NCBI RefSeq assembly: GCF_020447205.1
Contig: NZ_JAJAEL010000013.1
Location: 1-41,759, forward strand
DNA length: 41,759 bases
Direction: 5' to 3'
Source: Thalassolituus alkanivorans
GTDB lineage: Bacteria > Pseudomonadota > Gammaproteobacteria > Pseudomonadales > Oceanobacteraceae
A program made the position numbers and the translations under genes. Positions 1 to 8,574 of this stretch are shown here, piece by piece (within the stretch, counting starts at the first letter, position 1; the number at the start of each line of letters is the position of its first letter). The notes below the pieces were generated by a model. The model was not told where the DNA came from, did not search any database, and saw only the letters and a program-made list of their open reading frames with translations.

Positions 1-1920
1 GCCAGCATCAGCGGCACCACCTTAACCATTGCTCCGCAAGTCGACTACAACGGTGCCGGCAGCATCACGGTACAGGTATCTGATGGCACGCTTACTGACA
101 GCACCAGTGTTAACGTCACCGTAGATCCGGTTAACGATGCCCCGGTGTTTACCTCCACAGACAACGTTAATATCGCCAATGATGACATTCTGACCATCAC
201 ACTGACCGCCACCGATATTGATACCGCTGCGGGCTCTCTGAATTTCAATCTGGTGAGTTTTGACAGCAGCAAGATCGACGGCAGCCTGAACGGCAGCACG
301 CTGACACTGACGCCGGCTGCAGATACCAGCGGTGTCACCATGGTTGAAGTCGCTGTCAGTGATGGTGATATCACAACATCGCAGAGCATCAGCGTAAATG
401 TGCTGTCAGCCAGCAATCAGGCGCCGGTGTTTAATCCTCCGGCGGCGCTGACCCTGCTGCAGGAAACCAACGCCGATATCACTCTCAGCGCTACCGATGC
501 CGATAACAACAGTCTGACTTACAGCATCCTCAGCAGCGGCGCTGGCGTCTCAGCCAGCATCAGTGCTGACCAGCTCAGTATCAGTGCCGATAGCGGCTTT
601 ACCGGTACCGCCAGTCTCAGTCTCAGTGTCAGCGACGGTCTGCTGACCGACAGCGCAATCCTGGCGATTACCGTATTACCGAAGTTCGAACTGCAGCAGA
701 ATGAAACCACACTGGGTAATGGTGACACTCTCAGCGCCGGGCTGAATTCAATCGGCCTTGCCCTCACTGGCGGTGACGGCCAGCTGACAACCTCTGTGTT
801 CTTCAATGGCAGCCAACAGGACAACCTGCTCAGCTACGACAGCAGCACTCAGCGTTATTCTCTGGCCATGCCAACCAGTGGCGCTTTCGCTGGCACCTAT
901 ACCCTGACCGTCAGCGACGGTAATGGCTTCAGCGCAACCTATTACATTGAACGTCCACTGCGGGTCATCACCAATGTAACGCCGACACTGGCCCTGTCGG
1001 CCAGCCAGACAGTTACCGTCGAAGGTGCTCCTGCCGCTACCCTGCTGTCTCTGTCCAGCAGTTCAGCAGAAGTTGCTTTCAGCGATGCCAACGGCACGAC
1101 CCTGAACACCATCAGCGCAACCGATGATGCCGCAAACTTCAATGCCGCCACGGCGGTACTGACCTTTAATGCGGTCAGTAGCAGCAGCCAGCCGGTAATC
1201 ACCGCGTCTGGCAGCAATCTGCCGGATGGCGAATTGGAACTGGCACTGCAGCCCGGCAGAACGGTACTGATCAGCGTCAGCGATCAGAGTACGCAAGCCA
1301 TCAGTACCGCGATTGCTGCTATTGCCGACAGCCGTTTTGAAATTTGGGGGCTGCCGTCTTCAGCCAGCGCAGACAACAATGGCAACATCAGCCTGCAATT
1401 GCCTCAGGAGAGCCTGCAGCTGAACATCAGTGCAGATGGTTATCTGAGTGCCGGGCTGAATCTGGACAGCGAACAAACCACTGCAACCGCGACGCTGACG
1501 GCACTGCAGTCGCCTTTCAGCCTTAACGGCATCGTTCAGGCCAGCGGTTTCGATTTCAGTACTGAATTGCCGCAGCTGACTCTGCTGTTTGATGATGACA
1601 GCCAGGAAGTACTTTCACTGAACAGCATCAGCAGCACCTCTGTCAGCTACAACTGGTTGGGTGACCTGAGTATAAAAACACCGCTGCAATTACAAATCCG
1701 GCATAGCAATATTGATCAGATAGCGACTACTATTAATACAACATTCAGCAGCCAGACCATCAATGTGACACTGGTTGCCAGTGCCCCACAGCCTGTAACG
1801 GAAGTGATTGTTGTCAGTTCCGGTGGTCCATCGGGCGGTGGTGCGCTCTGGTATTTATTATTGCTATACCCAATAATTGCCACGTTCAGGAACCGGTTTA
1901 CACGGGCAGGTACCCTCTGA
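1..1920 (+). CDS. Secreted Ig/cadherin-repeat protein with GlyGly-CTERM-like tail (5' end missing)
   Basis: The reading frame is open from the first base, so this is the C-terminal part (about 640 residues) of a longer protein that starts upstream. The GTG at 145 lies inside a repeat and is not a start. Repeated beta-sandwich modules are visible, with hallmark junctions VNDAPVF and NQAPVF and the core pattern 'LxxxxSDGxxTxSxxxxVxV', as in cadherin-like/Big_9 Ig modules of adhesins and secreted enzymes. Composition is rich in Ser, Thr, Asn, Asp and Leu, with no Cys seen. The C-terminus has a Gly/Ser stretch (SSGGPSGGGALW), a hydrophobic segment (YLLLLYPIIA) and basic residues (FRNRFTR). That layout fits GlyGly-CTERM signals, which rhombosortase cleaves in type II secretion-associated surface proteins. 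No catalytic domain is visible in this part. The call as an exported Ig-repeat protein is firm; the sorting-tail call is good but not certain. Confidence 0.8.
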   Translation, partial: ASISGTTLTIAPQVDYNGAGSITVQVSDGTLTDSTSVNVTVDPVNDAPVFTSTDNVNIANDDILTITLTATDIDTAAGSLNFNLVSFDSSKIDGSLNGSTLTLTPAADTSGVTMVEVAVSDGDITTSQSISVNVLSASNQAPVFNPPAALTLLQETNADITLSATDADNNSLTYSILSSGAGVSASISADQLSISADSGFTGTASLSLSVSDGLLTDSAILAITVLPKFELQQNETTLGNGDTLSAGLNSIGLALTGGDGQLTTSVFFNGSQQDNLLSYDSSTQRYSLAMPTSGAFAGTYTLTVSDGNGFSATYYIERPLRVITNVTPTLALSASQTVTVEGAPAATLLSLSSSSAEVAFSDANGTTLNTISATDDAANFNAATAVLTFNAVSSSSQPVITASGSNLPDGELELALQPGRTVLISVSDQSTQAISTAIAAIADSRFEIWGLPSSASADNNGNISLQLPQESLQLNISADGYLSAGLNLDSEQTTATATLTALQSPFSLNGIVQASGFDFSTELPQLTLLFDDDSQEVLSLNSISSTSVSYNWLGDLSIKTPLQLQIRHSNIDQIATTINTTFSSQTINVTLVASAPQPVTEVIVVSSGGPSGGGALWYLLLLYPIIATFRNRFTRAGTL

Positions 1921-2028
1921 TTGAACCTGTCCCCGGAAAAAATAATCGACCGCACAGCGGTTGCAGATAGCAAGGATGCTTACGCAGGCTGTCTGTAATC
2001 AGGGAAGCGGCATAAAAAAGATTCTCAT

Positions 2029-4509
2029 ATGCTGCGTACTGCTGTTCTTACTGTATTACTGGCAAGTCTCTCGGCACTGTTCTCGGTGGCTTTGCCGGTT
2101 GCTGCCGAAAACACAGCAGATTCCCCTGCTGAGGTACTGTATTTAACCGATGACACCAGCCAGATAAACAGCGCCGGTGCTCTGTATTATCTCGAAGATC
2201 CGCTGGCTCAGTTATCCCTGCCCTATATTCTTGAGCAGAACATCCCGTTCCGTCTTTACCCCAAAGCCGCCTTTAATGAAGGCTTCACGGAATCTGCTTA
2301 CTGGCTGAAGCTGAATATTGATGCCAGCCGGAGTGTAAAAACACGCTGGTTGCTGGAAATTAATTACCCTCTTCTGGATGTGGTTAATGCCGTCACCCAT
2401 CGTGCAGGCGGCGCTCAGCTCAGTCATTACGAGCTGGGGGACCTGAATATTTTTTCACAGCGACCGGTATCGCACCGCAATTTTGTTATTCCCCTCGATT
2501 TCAGCACGGATAAACAACAGACGGTTTATCTCAACGTGCAGACCACCAGCTCCATGCAGGTACCGATCAGCCTCTGGGAAATTACCCACTTTGTTGAAAA
2601 GCGCAGTAACGAGCAATATGGGCTGGGACTTTATTACGGCATGATGCTGGTGATGTTCCTCTACAATTTCTTTTTGTGGCTGAGCATCCGTGACAGTAAT
2701 TACCTGCTGTATATTGGCTATATCGCCTCATTTTCTGCCTTGCAGCTGGCAACCAGTGGCCTCGGTTATCAATTTATCTGGCCACAGTGGATATGGCTTG
2801 AGCAAATGGCCGTTCCCTTAACCATCGGTCTTGTCGGTGTTTTTGGCAGTGCCTTCACCCGTGCTTTCCTGCAGACCAGAATCCACGATCGCGTGGCCGA
2901 TATTGCATTGCGTATTTGCCTGATATTGTCAGCTCTTATCTGCCTGAGCTCACTGGTCTTTGATATCGCGACCGTTATGAGCAGCGGCAAATTTGTAGTG
3001 GTCATTTTTCTGGTCACCGTTTTCTATTCTTCTGTAATGTCGCTACTCAAAGGACAGCATCAGGCCCGTTATTTCCTGATTGCCTGGGTATCGCTGATTG
3101 TCGGCGGCATGATCACCATCTCCATGATGCTGGGGTATTTACCCAATAATTTGTGGACCACTCATGCCAGTAAAATCGGCAGTGCTCTGGAAATCGTATT
3201 ACTGTCCTTTGCCCTTGCTGACCGTATCAAAATTCTGGAACGGGCCAAAAATCATGCGGAGGCTGTGGTCAAAAAAGAACTTGAAGAACGGGCCGTGCGG
3301 CTGGCTGAATCCAATCGCCTGAAAAATGATTTCCTTGCGACAATCAGCCATGAGTTCCGTACACCACTTAACGGCATACTGGGATCGCTGGAACTTGCGG
3401 CCGACGAACATGGCAAGCCTCTGCTCAGTTCTCTGCAGGACGCACGCAGCAGCGCCAGAGATATGCTGGATCTGGTCGATAACGTTCTGACCTATACCGA
3501 GCTGCAGGCCGGTAACCGTATTCTGTCACCGGAAACAATTGAACTGGCGCCGATGATCCGCACCGCCGCCGACTATGTCCGTCAGCAATGTCAGGATAAG
3601 CATCTGACCTTTGAGCTGGTGCTGCAGCCGGGGCTGCCTAATCATATCCGTGCCGATATTAAGTGCATCCGTCATGCACTTAAGGCGCTGCTGGAAAATG
3701 CCGTTAAATTTACTCAGGAAGGTCAGATCCGTGTTGAAGTCGGCGTCAGCCAACACGATCAAAACACCAGCCTCGATGTCCATATCAGTGACACCGGTAT
3801 CGGTATGACCGAAGCCGAGCTGAGCCGCGTACAGGACTATTTCTGTCAGGGAGATGCTTCCGATCAACGTCGTTTTCAGGGACTGGGCATTGGCCTGTCA
3901 CTGGTACGAGCCGTTTGTCATTGCATGAAAGGCAGTCTGAATATCAACAGTGCAAAACACCGTGGCACTCAGGTTCACCTGCACCTGCCGGTACAGGCGC
4001 TGGGCAGCAGTGAAGTCCGTCTGGTTAAAAACCGGGTAGAAGCCGTTGATACAACGCCTATCGAGAATATCCGCGGCCGTGCTCTGGTTGTTGAAGACAA
4101 CACCATCAATCAGCGCGTTCTGAATTCAATGTTAAGCCGTCTGCAACTGAAAGTGGATGTTGCAGATAATGGCGAAAAGGCACTGGAGCTGCTGAAAGCA
4201 GAGCGTTCCTATCGTTACGATCTGATCTTTATGGATTGCCAGATGCCGGTCATGGATGGTTTTGAAGCAACCCGGATTCTGCGCGCCAGCCACCTCAGCG
4301 AGCGCCATTCTCCGGTTATCGCGGTCACGGCCAATGCCATGTCCGGCGATCAGCAACGCTGCCTTGATGCCGGAATGAACGATTACCTGAGTAAGCCAAT
4401 CAGTCTTGATCAGATCCGTCTGGTTGTGCAGAAATGGTTACCCGCCGATGCTGGCCGGGATGAAACAACAGGGCTGAACACCACAACCAAAGCACAGAAA
4501 CCCGGCTGA
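2029..4509 (+). CDS. 7TMR-DISM hybrid sensor histidine kinase with C-terminal receiver
   Basis: Membrane sensor kinase of 826 residues. It begins with a signal peptide (about 1–26), then a periplasmic beta-rich 7TMR-DISM extracellular domain (about 35–180; AYWLKLNI...WLLEINYPLLD). Seven predicted membrane helices follow (about 190–395) and then a short coiled linker. The HisKA box NDFLATISHEFRTPLNG puts the phospho-accepting His near 441. The HATPase domain has ENAVKF, DTGIGM and GLGIGL boxes. A receiver domain (about 685–800) has VVEDN, FMDCQMPVMDG with Asp near 736, and the KP signature. There is no Hpt domain, so phosphorelay would need a separate phosphotransfer protein, or the receiver modulates the kinase itself. 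No response regulator lies beside it. The ligand is unknown; this receptor class is thought to bind carbohydrate-like or other small molecules. A purine-rich stretch (about 2001–2020) precedes the ATG, but the ribosome site is weak. Confidence 0.93.
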   Translation: MLRTAVLTVLLASLSALFSVALPVAAENTADSPAEVLYLTDDTSQINSAGALYYLEDPLAQLSLPYILEQNIPFRLYPKAAFNEGFTESAYWLKLNIDASRSVKTRWLLEINYPLLDVVNAVTHRAGGAQLSHYELGDLNIFSQRPVSHRNFVIPLDFSTDKQQTVYLNVQTTSSMQVPISLWEITHFVEKRSNEQYGLGLYYGMMLVMFLYNFFLWLSIRDSNYLLYIGYIASFSALQLATSGLGYQFIWPQWIWLEQMAVPLTIGLVGVFGSAFTRAFLQTRIHDRVADIALRICLILSALICLSSLVFDIATVMSSGKFVVVIFLVTVFYSSVMSLLKGQHQARYFLIAWVSLIVGGMITISMMLGYLPNNLWTTHASKIGSALEIVLLSFALADRIKILERAKNHAEAVVKKELEERAVRLAESNRLKNDFLATISHEFRTPLNGILGSLELAADEHGKPLLSSLQDARSSARDMLDLVDNVLTYTELQAGNRILSPETIELAPMIRTAADYVRQQCQDKHLTFELVLQPGLPNHIRADIKCIRHALKALLENAVKFTQEGQIRVEVGVSQHDQNTSLDVHISDTGIGMTEAELSRVQDYFCQGDASDQRRFQGLGIGLSLVRAVCHCMKGSLNINSAKHRGTQVHLHLPVQALGSSEVRLVKNRVEAVDTTPIENIRGRALVVEDNTINQRVLNSMLSRLQLKVDVADNGEKALELLKAERSYRYDLIFMDCQMPVMDGFEATRILRASHLSERHSPVIAVTANAMSGDQQRCLDAGMNDYLSKPISLDQIRLVVQKWLPADAGRDETTGLNTTTKAQKPG

Positions 4510-4512
4510 TGA

Positions 4513-5274
4513 TCAGAGTGGGCCAAGCAACAGCTTCAGTCCCACAATCAGGGTGACCAGTTCATAAAGGCGTTTAATGGTCAGGTTACCCGCCTGAATC
4601 GACGTGTGAGCACCCAGATATCCACCCACCAGTGAGCCGGCGACCAGTGCCGGTATCCAGCTCCACTGCACCTCGGCCATGGCACTCATAGTCAGAGCCC
4701 CGCTGCCGTTCCAGCCTAACCCGACCGCAACCAGTGTCTGCGCCACCGCGGTTTTGTAATCCAGTCCAAACCAGTACACCAGCCACAGGGTGACAAACAA
4801 ACCACTGCCGGCCGATAACGCCCCATTGGCAAAACCGATCAGTAACAGCACCAGTGCACCAACCGCAAAACCGGCCGTACTGCGGTTACGCCCGTCTTTA
4901 TGCAAACCCAGCTGCGGCTTAAACCAGGAGTACAGCGCCAGTGACAGAGTCAGTAAGCCCAGGGCAATCTCAGCCTGACGTGCTGGCACATCCAGAATAA
5001 ACAAGGCCCCACCAATCACGCCGGGCACACCAGCCACGACGATCAGCAGCAAAATCCGGCGATCGAGATGATGCTCACGCAAATGGCGGGCGGTCGCACC
5101 AACGCCCAGCGCAACCGTCGCCACTTTGTGCGTTGCCAGCGCCAGCGGGAATGGCAGCCCCATAAAAATCAGTATTGGCAGCTGAATCAGTCCGGCACCA
5201 CCACCAGCCAGCGCAGAAAACCAATTCGCTACAATTGCGATCAGAAAAAGTGCGGTTTGTTCGATATAATCCAT
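4513..5274 (-). CDS. TauE/SafE family membrane permease (probable sulfite/organosulfur or anion exporter)
   Basis: Integral membrane protein of 253 residues, the usual size for the family. It is made of two related halves of hydrophobic helices. The N-terminal half shows the typical ANWFSALAGGGAGLIQLPIL and LATHKVATVALG segments, and the second half shows FANGALSAGSGLFVTLWL and KTAVAQTLVAVG. Members export sulfite, sulfoacetate or related anions, but substrate cannot be read from sequence. It converges on the sensor kinase gene, leaving 3 bases between stop codons, and diverges from the glutaredoxin gene with only 23 bases between start codons. Its promoter must therefore lie inside or beside that neighbour. 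No sulfur-metabolism gene is adjacent. Confidence 0.88.
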   Translation of the reverse strand: MDYIEQTALFLIAIVANWFSALAGGGAGLIQLPILIFMGLPFPLALATHKVATVALGVGATARHLREHHLDRRILLLIVVAGVPGVIGGALFILDVPARQAEIALGLLTLSLALYSWFKPQLGLHKDGRNRSTAGFAVGALVLLLIGFANGALSAGSGLFVTLWLVYWFGLDYKTAVAQTLVAVGLGWNGSGALTMSAMAEVQWSWIPALVAGSLVGGYLGAHTSIQAGNLTIKRLYELVTLIVGLKLLLGPL

Positions 5275-5297
5275 GCAGAGTTCATCTGGGGAAACTT

Positions 5298-5537
5298 ATG
5301 AAATACGCTTTGTACTACTACGACGCCTGTCCATTCTGCCAGCGTGTGCTGCGTGCACTGCCCGGCGTAAAGGTCGAGGTCGAAAAACGCAATGTGCTGA
5401 CCAATCAGGAATTCCGTAAACAACAATATGCGGCAACCGGCCGGACCACCGTGCCCTGCCTACTGATTTCTGATAACGGCAAAGATACCTGGATGTTCGA
5501 ATCGGCCGATATTATCCGCTTTTTACAAAGCCGCTGA
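5298..5537 (+). CDS. Small glutaredoxin / GST-N-like thiol oxidoreductase
   Basis: A 79-residue thioredoxin-fold protein. It opens with a beta strand and the active-site motif DACPFCQRVL (CxxC near residues 11–14). Further on are the cis-proline motif TTVPCL and the C-terminal ESADIIRFL helix that helps bind glutathione. It should act as a cytosolic glutathione-dependent disulfide reductase. I chose the ATG at 5298 because a strong Shine-Dalgarno-like TCTGGGG stands 5–12 bases upstream. A longer reading from 5175 would add a basic, low-complexity N-terminus unlike any glutaredoxin and would run through the start of the divergent permease gene. Single-domain glutaredoxins of 75–85 residues are normal. 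The stop codon lies inside a short inverted repeat (5532–5550). Confidence 0.9.
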   Translation: MKYALYYYDACPFCQRVLRALPGVKVEVEKRNVLTNQEFRKQQYAATGRTTVPCLLISDNGKDTWMFESADIIRFLQSR

Positions 5538-5591
5538 GTCCACCTCAGCGATCAGCCAAACCGGCCGCTGACGATAACGACGCGGCCGGTT
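5532..5591. terminator. Two tandem hairpins between convergent glutaredoxin and riboflavin synthase genes
   Basis: Two perfect inverted repeats follow one another. The first is CGCTGAG / CTCAGCG (5532–5538 and 5544–5550, 5-base loop) and includes the glutaredoxin stop codon. The second is AACCGGCCGC / GCGGCCGGTT (5559–5568 and 5582–5591, 13-base loop). They sit in the 75-base gap between converging genes, where a bidirectional terminator is expected. Neither is followed by a clear T-run, so they may block 3' decay or support Rho-dependent ends rather than act as intrinsic terminators. Confidence 0.45.
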
Positions 5592-5612
5592 ATTGTCACA
5601 GAACCACCCCCT

Positions 5613-6242
5613 TTAACGGGACAACAGAGCACTCATCTGCGGATCAGCCAACAGGCGACGTACGGTTTCCACCACCGCCTGAGTCTGGGCGTCCACCTCC
5701 ACATTAATGCGGTCACCCACCTGTACCATGCCAAAGGTTGTTACATCACGGGTTTCAGGAATCAGGTGCACACAAAAACGATCGTCTGTTACTTCAGCAA
5801 TGGTCAGGCTGCAGCCATTCAGCGCGACATAACCTTTATCCAGCAGGAAAGGCGAAAGATGCGCCGGGCGCGCCATCCATACCACCCGGTTATTGGCGGA
5901 ATCATCGACTGCCAGCACGGTTACCTGATCCATGATATGGCCGGATAACACGTGGCCACCGATCTCGTCACCAAAGCGCGCTGCCCGCTCAATATTCACC
6001 ACACTGCCCGGCTGCAGATCCCCCAGGTTGGTGACCTTAAGTGTCTGCCCTATGGCATCAAAACTGACCCTCCCCTGCTCCAGAGTACGTACAGTCAGAC
6101 AGGTACCATTGATGGCAACGGATGCACCAATTTGCAGCCCGGTCATAAGTTTTTCCGGGAATTCAAAAGTGAATGTGGCAAAATCTTCTTTGCGCTCCAG
6201 TCCCGCCACAGGCAATCTGGTTTGCACAATACCGGTGAACAT
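5613..6242 (-). CDS. ribC: Riboflavin synthase (alpha chain)
   Basis: Dismutates two molecules of 6,7-dimethyl-8-ribityllumazine to riboflavin plus the pyrimidinedione, the last step of riboflavin synthesis. The 209-residue protein shows the two homologous lumazine-binding halves. The first starts with MFTGIVQ and contains NGTCLTV and the GGHVLSGHIM box. The second contains NGCSLTIAEV and FCVHLIPETRDVTTFG. Its start, the ANNRVVW segment and the VNIERAARFGDEIGGH stretch closely follow the Escherichia coli RibC sequence I recall, so it belongs to the enterobacterial type rather than the more common MFTGIIE type. A GGAGAG ribosome site lies just before the ATG. No other rib gene is adjacent, and I find no FMN riboswitch in the 230 bases upstream. 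Some databases call this gene ribE. Confidence 0.96.
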   Translation of the reverse strand: MFTGIVQTRLPVAGLERKEDFATFTFEFPEKLMTGLQIGASVAINGTCLTVRTLEQGRVSFDAIGQTLKVTNLGDLQPGSVVNIERAARFGDEIGGHVLSGHIMDQVTVLAVDDSANNRVVWMARPAHLSPFLLDKGYVALNGCSLTIAEVTDDRFCVHLIPETRDVTTFGMVQVGDRINVEVDAQTQAVVETVRRLLADPQMSALLSR

Positions 6243-6471
6243 CAGTCTCTCCAGCCAACTCAGAAAAACGCATTATGCACTATACTCGCTGCAGAAGAAG
6301 GCATGAAATCACGGATAGAGCCGGTGATAACACTGCACGGCGGAAAGTCGCACGTCAGAGGCCGGTTTACCGGTGACTCTCGTCGGCAAAGCGTTTTCCG
6401 AAAGCTACGCACCAGAAAAACCCGGCGCAGACAAATAATTCAGAGACACCCAGAGACAGCAGGACACGGAT
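6243..6471. other. Divergent intergenic region between ribC and the patatin gene
   Basis: Carries the 5' regions of two divergent genes. A TATACT/TATAGT-like box at 6281–6286 could serve as a -10 on either strand, but I see no convincing -35 for it. The part nearer the patatin gene holds a nested inverted repeat: AGAG...CTCT enclosing CCGG-TTTA-CCGG (about 6357–6380). It is followed by GC-rich sequence with AAAGCG...AAAGCT. It could be a structured leader of the patatin mRNA. It does not match the FMN, cyclic di-GMP or TPP riboswitch consensus elements I can recall. Confidence 0.35.
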
Positions 6472-7620
6472 TTGGACGTTAAAAAAACAGGATTAATTCT
6501 CTCCGGCGGCGGCGCCCGGGCGGCTTATCAGGTGGGCGTGTTAAAAGCGATTCACAAAATTCTGCCTAAAGGTCATTACAATCCCTTTGATATTATTTCC
6601 GGTACTTCAGCCGGTGCGATTAATGGTGTCGCCCTCGCAAGCTATGCCGAAAATTACCGCATGGGAATCAAACACCTTGAGCGTATCTGGATGCATTTCA
6701 GCTGCGACCAGATCTACCGCACCGACTTCTGGGGAGTATCGGCCTCACTTGCCCGCCTTACCCGCAGCCTGCTGATTGGCCGGGGCTATAAAAACGATAC
6801 CGTCTCTCTGCTTAATAACCAGCCTCTGCGTGAACTGCTGACCGAAGTCGTGAAGTTCGACAATATTCAGGGGGCTATCGACAGCGGTGCACTGCACGCC
6901 ATTGCCGTCAACTGCTCGGGCCTGGAAAGCGGCGAGTCCGTGAGTTTTTTTCAGGGCCACTACAGCATCAATAACTGGCAGCGTCAGCGCCGTGTTGGCA
7001 TCCGCAGCCGCATCACCCTGGATCACCTGATGGCCTCTTCGGCCATTCCGATGATTTTCCCGTCGGTCAAAATTCACCGCGAATATTTTGCCGATGGCGC
7101 CGTACGTCAGCTGGCGCCACTCAGCCCGGCGCTGCATCTGGGGGCAGAAAAAATCATGGTGATCGGTGTCAGCGGTATCGCTCACAAACGCAAAGAGCGC
7201 CCGCAAAGCAGTTCTTATCCATCGCCGGCCAAAATTATGGGGCATATGCTCAATGCCGCCTTCCTTGACAGCATGGAAACCGATGTTGAACGCTTACGCC
7301 GTATAAACCGTACCGTCGAAAAAATTCCGGAATCGGTACGGAAAAAAGAAGGTATGGAGCTGAAGGCCATCGAGCTTCTGGAGATTAATCCCAGCCAATC
7401 GATTGATGAGATTGCCGGCCAGCACGCAAACGAAATACCGCGCGCATTAAAACTCGCCCTTGGCGGCAGTGGTAATGCCAGCCAGAACGGCTCCGGTATT
7501 CTCAGTTATCTGCTGTTTTCCCGTGGTTTCTGTAAGAGCCTGATTGACCTTGGCTTTCAGGATGCCTGTGCACGGGAAGACGAAATCCGTGCGTTTTTTG
7601 CCGACCACTTCCACGACTGA
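6472..7620 (+). CDS. Patatin-like phospholipase
   Basis: Predicted serine lipid acyl hydrolase of 382 residues with a Ser-Asp dyad. The oxyanion-hole motif [15 protein letters not shown] is near residues 8–22. The nucleophile elbow GTSAG places Ser near 46, and the DGA motif (YFADGAV) places Asp near 208. No signal peptide is present, so it is probably cytosolic or peripheral on the inner membrane. The C-terminal third (about 255–382) is less conserved and carries a charged region ([22 protein letters not shown]). The start is TTG at 6472, supported by AGGA about eight bases upstream and by the patatin motif beginning straight after it; there is no better ATG. It ends three bases before the sirtuin ATG, so the two are probably co-transcribed. 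The natural lipid substrate is unknown. Confidence 0.92.
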   Translation: MDVKKTGLILSGGGARAAYQVGVLKAIHKILPKGHYNPFDIISGTSAGAINGVALASYAENYRMGIKHLERIWMHFSCDQIYRTDFWGVSASLARLTRSLLIGRGYKNDTVSLLNNQPLRELLTEVVKFDNIQGAIDSGALHAIAVNCSGLESGESVSFFQGHYSINNWQRQRRVGIRSRITLDHLMASSAIPMIFPSVKIHREYFADGAVRQLAPLSPALHLGAEKIMVIGVSGIAHKRKERPQSSSYPSPAKIMGHMLNAAFLDSMETDVERLRRINRTVEKIPESVRKKEGMELKAIELLEINPSQSIDEIAGQHANEIPRALKLALGGSGNASQNGSGILSYLLFSRGFCKSLIDLGFQDACAREDEIRAFFADHFHD

Positions 7621-7622
7621 CC

Positions 7623-8324
7623 ATGAAGACATCCGAATTCCAGCGCATCGTTGTTCTGACCGGTGCCGGCATCTCCGCCGAGTCCGGTATCCGCACCTTC
7701 CGTGATGCTGACGGACTGTGGGAAAACCACCGTCTGGAGGACGTTGCCACACCCGAAGCCTTTGCCCGCAATCCACAGCTGGTGCAGCGTTTTTATAACG
7801 ACCGCCGGCGTCAGCTGAGCGAGGTTCAGCCAAATCCTGCTCATCTGGCTCTGGCCGACTTCGAACAGCGCTTTACTGGCGAATTTTTGCTGGTTACTCA
7901 AAATGTTGACGATCTGCATGAGCGGGCCGGCAGCCGTAACCTGCGGCATATGCACGGCGAACTGAACAAAGCCCGCTGTCTGCTGAGCGGCAGGATCATC
8001 GAACATAAAGGCGATATCAGTGCCGATATTCTCTGTCCCTGCTGCCAGCGGCCTACTCTGCGACCGCATATTGTGTGGTTTGGTGAAATGCCACTGTATA
8101 TGGATGAGATCTGCGCCACGCTGGAGCAGTGTGACCTGTTTCTGAGTATCGGAACCTCAGGCCATGTTTATCCGGCTGCCGGATTTGTCGACATCGCCCG
8201 CCGGGCCGGTGCCCACACCGTAGAGATCAATCTGGAGCCTTCGAATACCGAAGATGCCTTTGCCGAGCACCTGTACGGCCAGGCCGGCCGGACACTCCCC
8301 TCCTTCCTGCAGCGGCTGCTGTAG
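7623..8324 (+). CDS. cobB: NAD-dependent protein deacylase (sirtuin, CobB type)
   Basis: Removes acyl groups from protein lysines using NAD+, giving nicotinamide and O-acyl-ADP-ribose. The 233-residue Sir2 domain starts with the NAD-binding [15 protein letters not shown] motif, then [12 protein letters not shown] and the catalytic His in HMHGEL. The zinc site looks incomplete in its first pair (ARCLLSG) while the second is CPCC, the same pattern as E. coli CobB (RCSQSG...CHCC). Tyr58 and Arg61 (QRFYNDRR) match the Tyr-x-x-Arg pair that lets SIRT5/CobB-type enzymes accept succinyl and malonyl lysines, so desuccinylase activity is likely as well as deacetylase. It follows the patatin gene by two bases. 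Typical targets such as acetyl-CoA synthetase are not in the window. Confidence 0.95.
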   Translation: MKTSEFQRIVVLTGAGISAESGIRTFRDADGLWENHRLEDVATPEAFARNPQLVQRFYNDRRRQLSEVQPNPAHLALADFEQRFTGEFLLVTQNVDDLHERAGSRNLRHMHGELNKARCLLSGRIIEHKGDISADILCPCCQRPTLRPHIVWFGEMPLYMDEICATLEQCDLFLSIGTSGHVYPAAGFVDIARRAGAHTVEINLEPSNTEDAFAEHLYGQAGRTLPSFLQRLL

Positions 8325-8341
8325 TGTCTGCCGGCAATTAA

Positions 8342-8362
8342 TCCTCTTTTTAAAACAAAGAG
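8342..8362. terminator. A/T-rich hairpin after cobB
   Basis: CCTCTTT and AAAGAGG (8342–8348, 8356–8362) form a 7-bp stem with a 7-base loop, 17 bases after the cobB stop. No T-run follows it on the + strand (CCTAAAGG), so it is at best a weak terminator for the patatin–cobB unit. Confidence 0.3.
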
Positions 8363-8403
8363 GCCTAAAGGCGCTTATATTTATTGGCAAACAATGAAGA
8401 TTG

Positions 8404-8443
8404 TCCTGAATTCAGGATTATCGGTTGCAGATTTCATATCTGC
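8404..8443. promoter_or_regulatory. Paired palindromes upstream of the RND operon (candidate operators)
   Basis: A perfect 14-bp palindrome TCCTGAATTCAGGA (8404–8417) is followed ten bases later by GCAGAT-N5-ATCTGC (8427–8443). Both lie 130–170 bases before the adaptor start, where TetR-, LysR- or MarR-type regulators of efflux pumps usually bind. No regulator gene is adjacent. A CTGACA box overlaps the end of the second repeat, but its distance to the TAAAAT at about 8463 is short (about 15 bases). The promoter is therefore uncertain. Confidence 0.4.
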
Positions 8444-8574
8444 TGACAAAACAAAAACTAGCCTAAAATCCTCTCCAAGACTGGCCAAACCGTAATGAAA
8501 GGCCATGCTTATCAATAAGATATCCCGGCATTCATTCCGCCCGGCTCCCGCCAGCCCGCTAACAGGAATTGCGC

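Noticed and set aside
145-147. GTG start for the surface protein
   Set aside because: The same frame is open to the window edge with in-register Ig-repeat sequence upstream, so this codon is internal.
5175-5297. Longer N-terminus for the glutaredoxin
   Set aside because: It would add 41 residues of unrelated basic sequence; a good ribosome site and the family start support 5298.
6243-6471. FMN riboswitch for riboflavin synthase
   Set aside because: The conserved RFN-element core blocks are not present on the - strand ahead of ribC.
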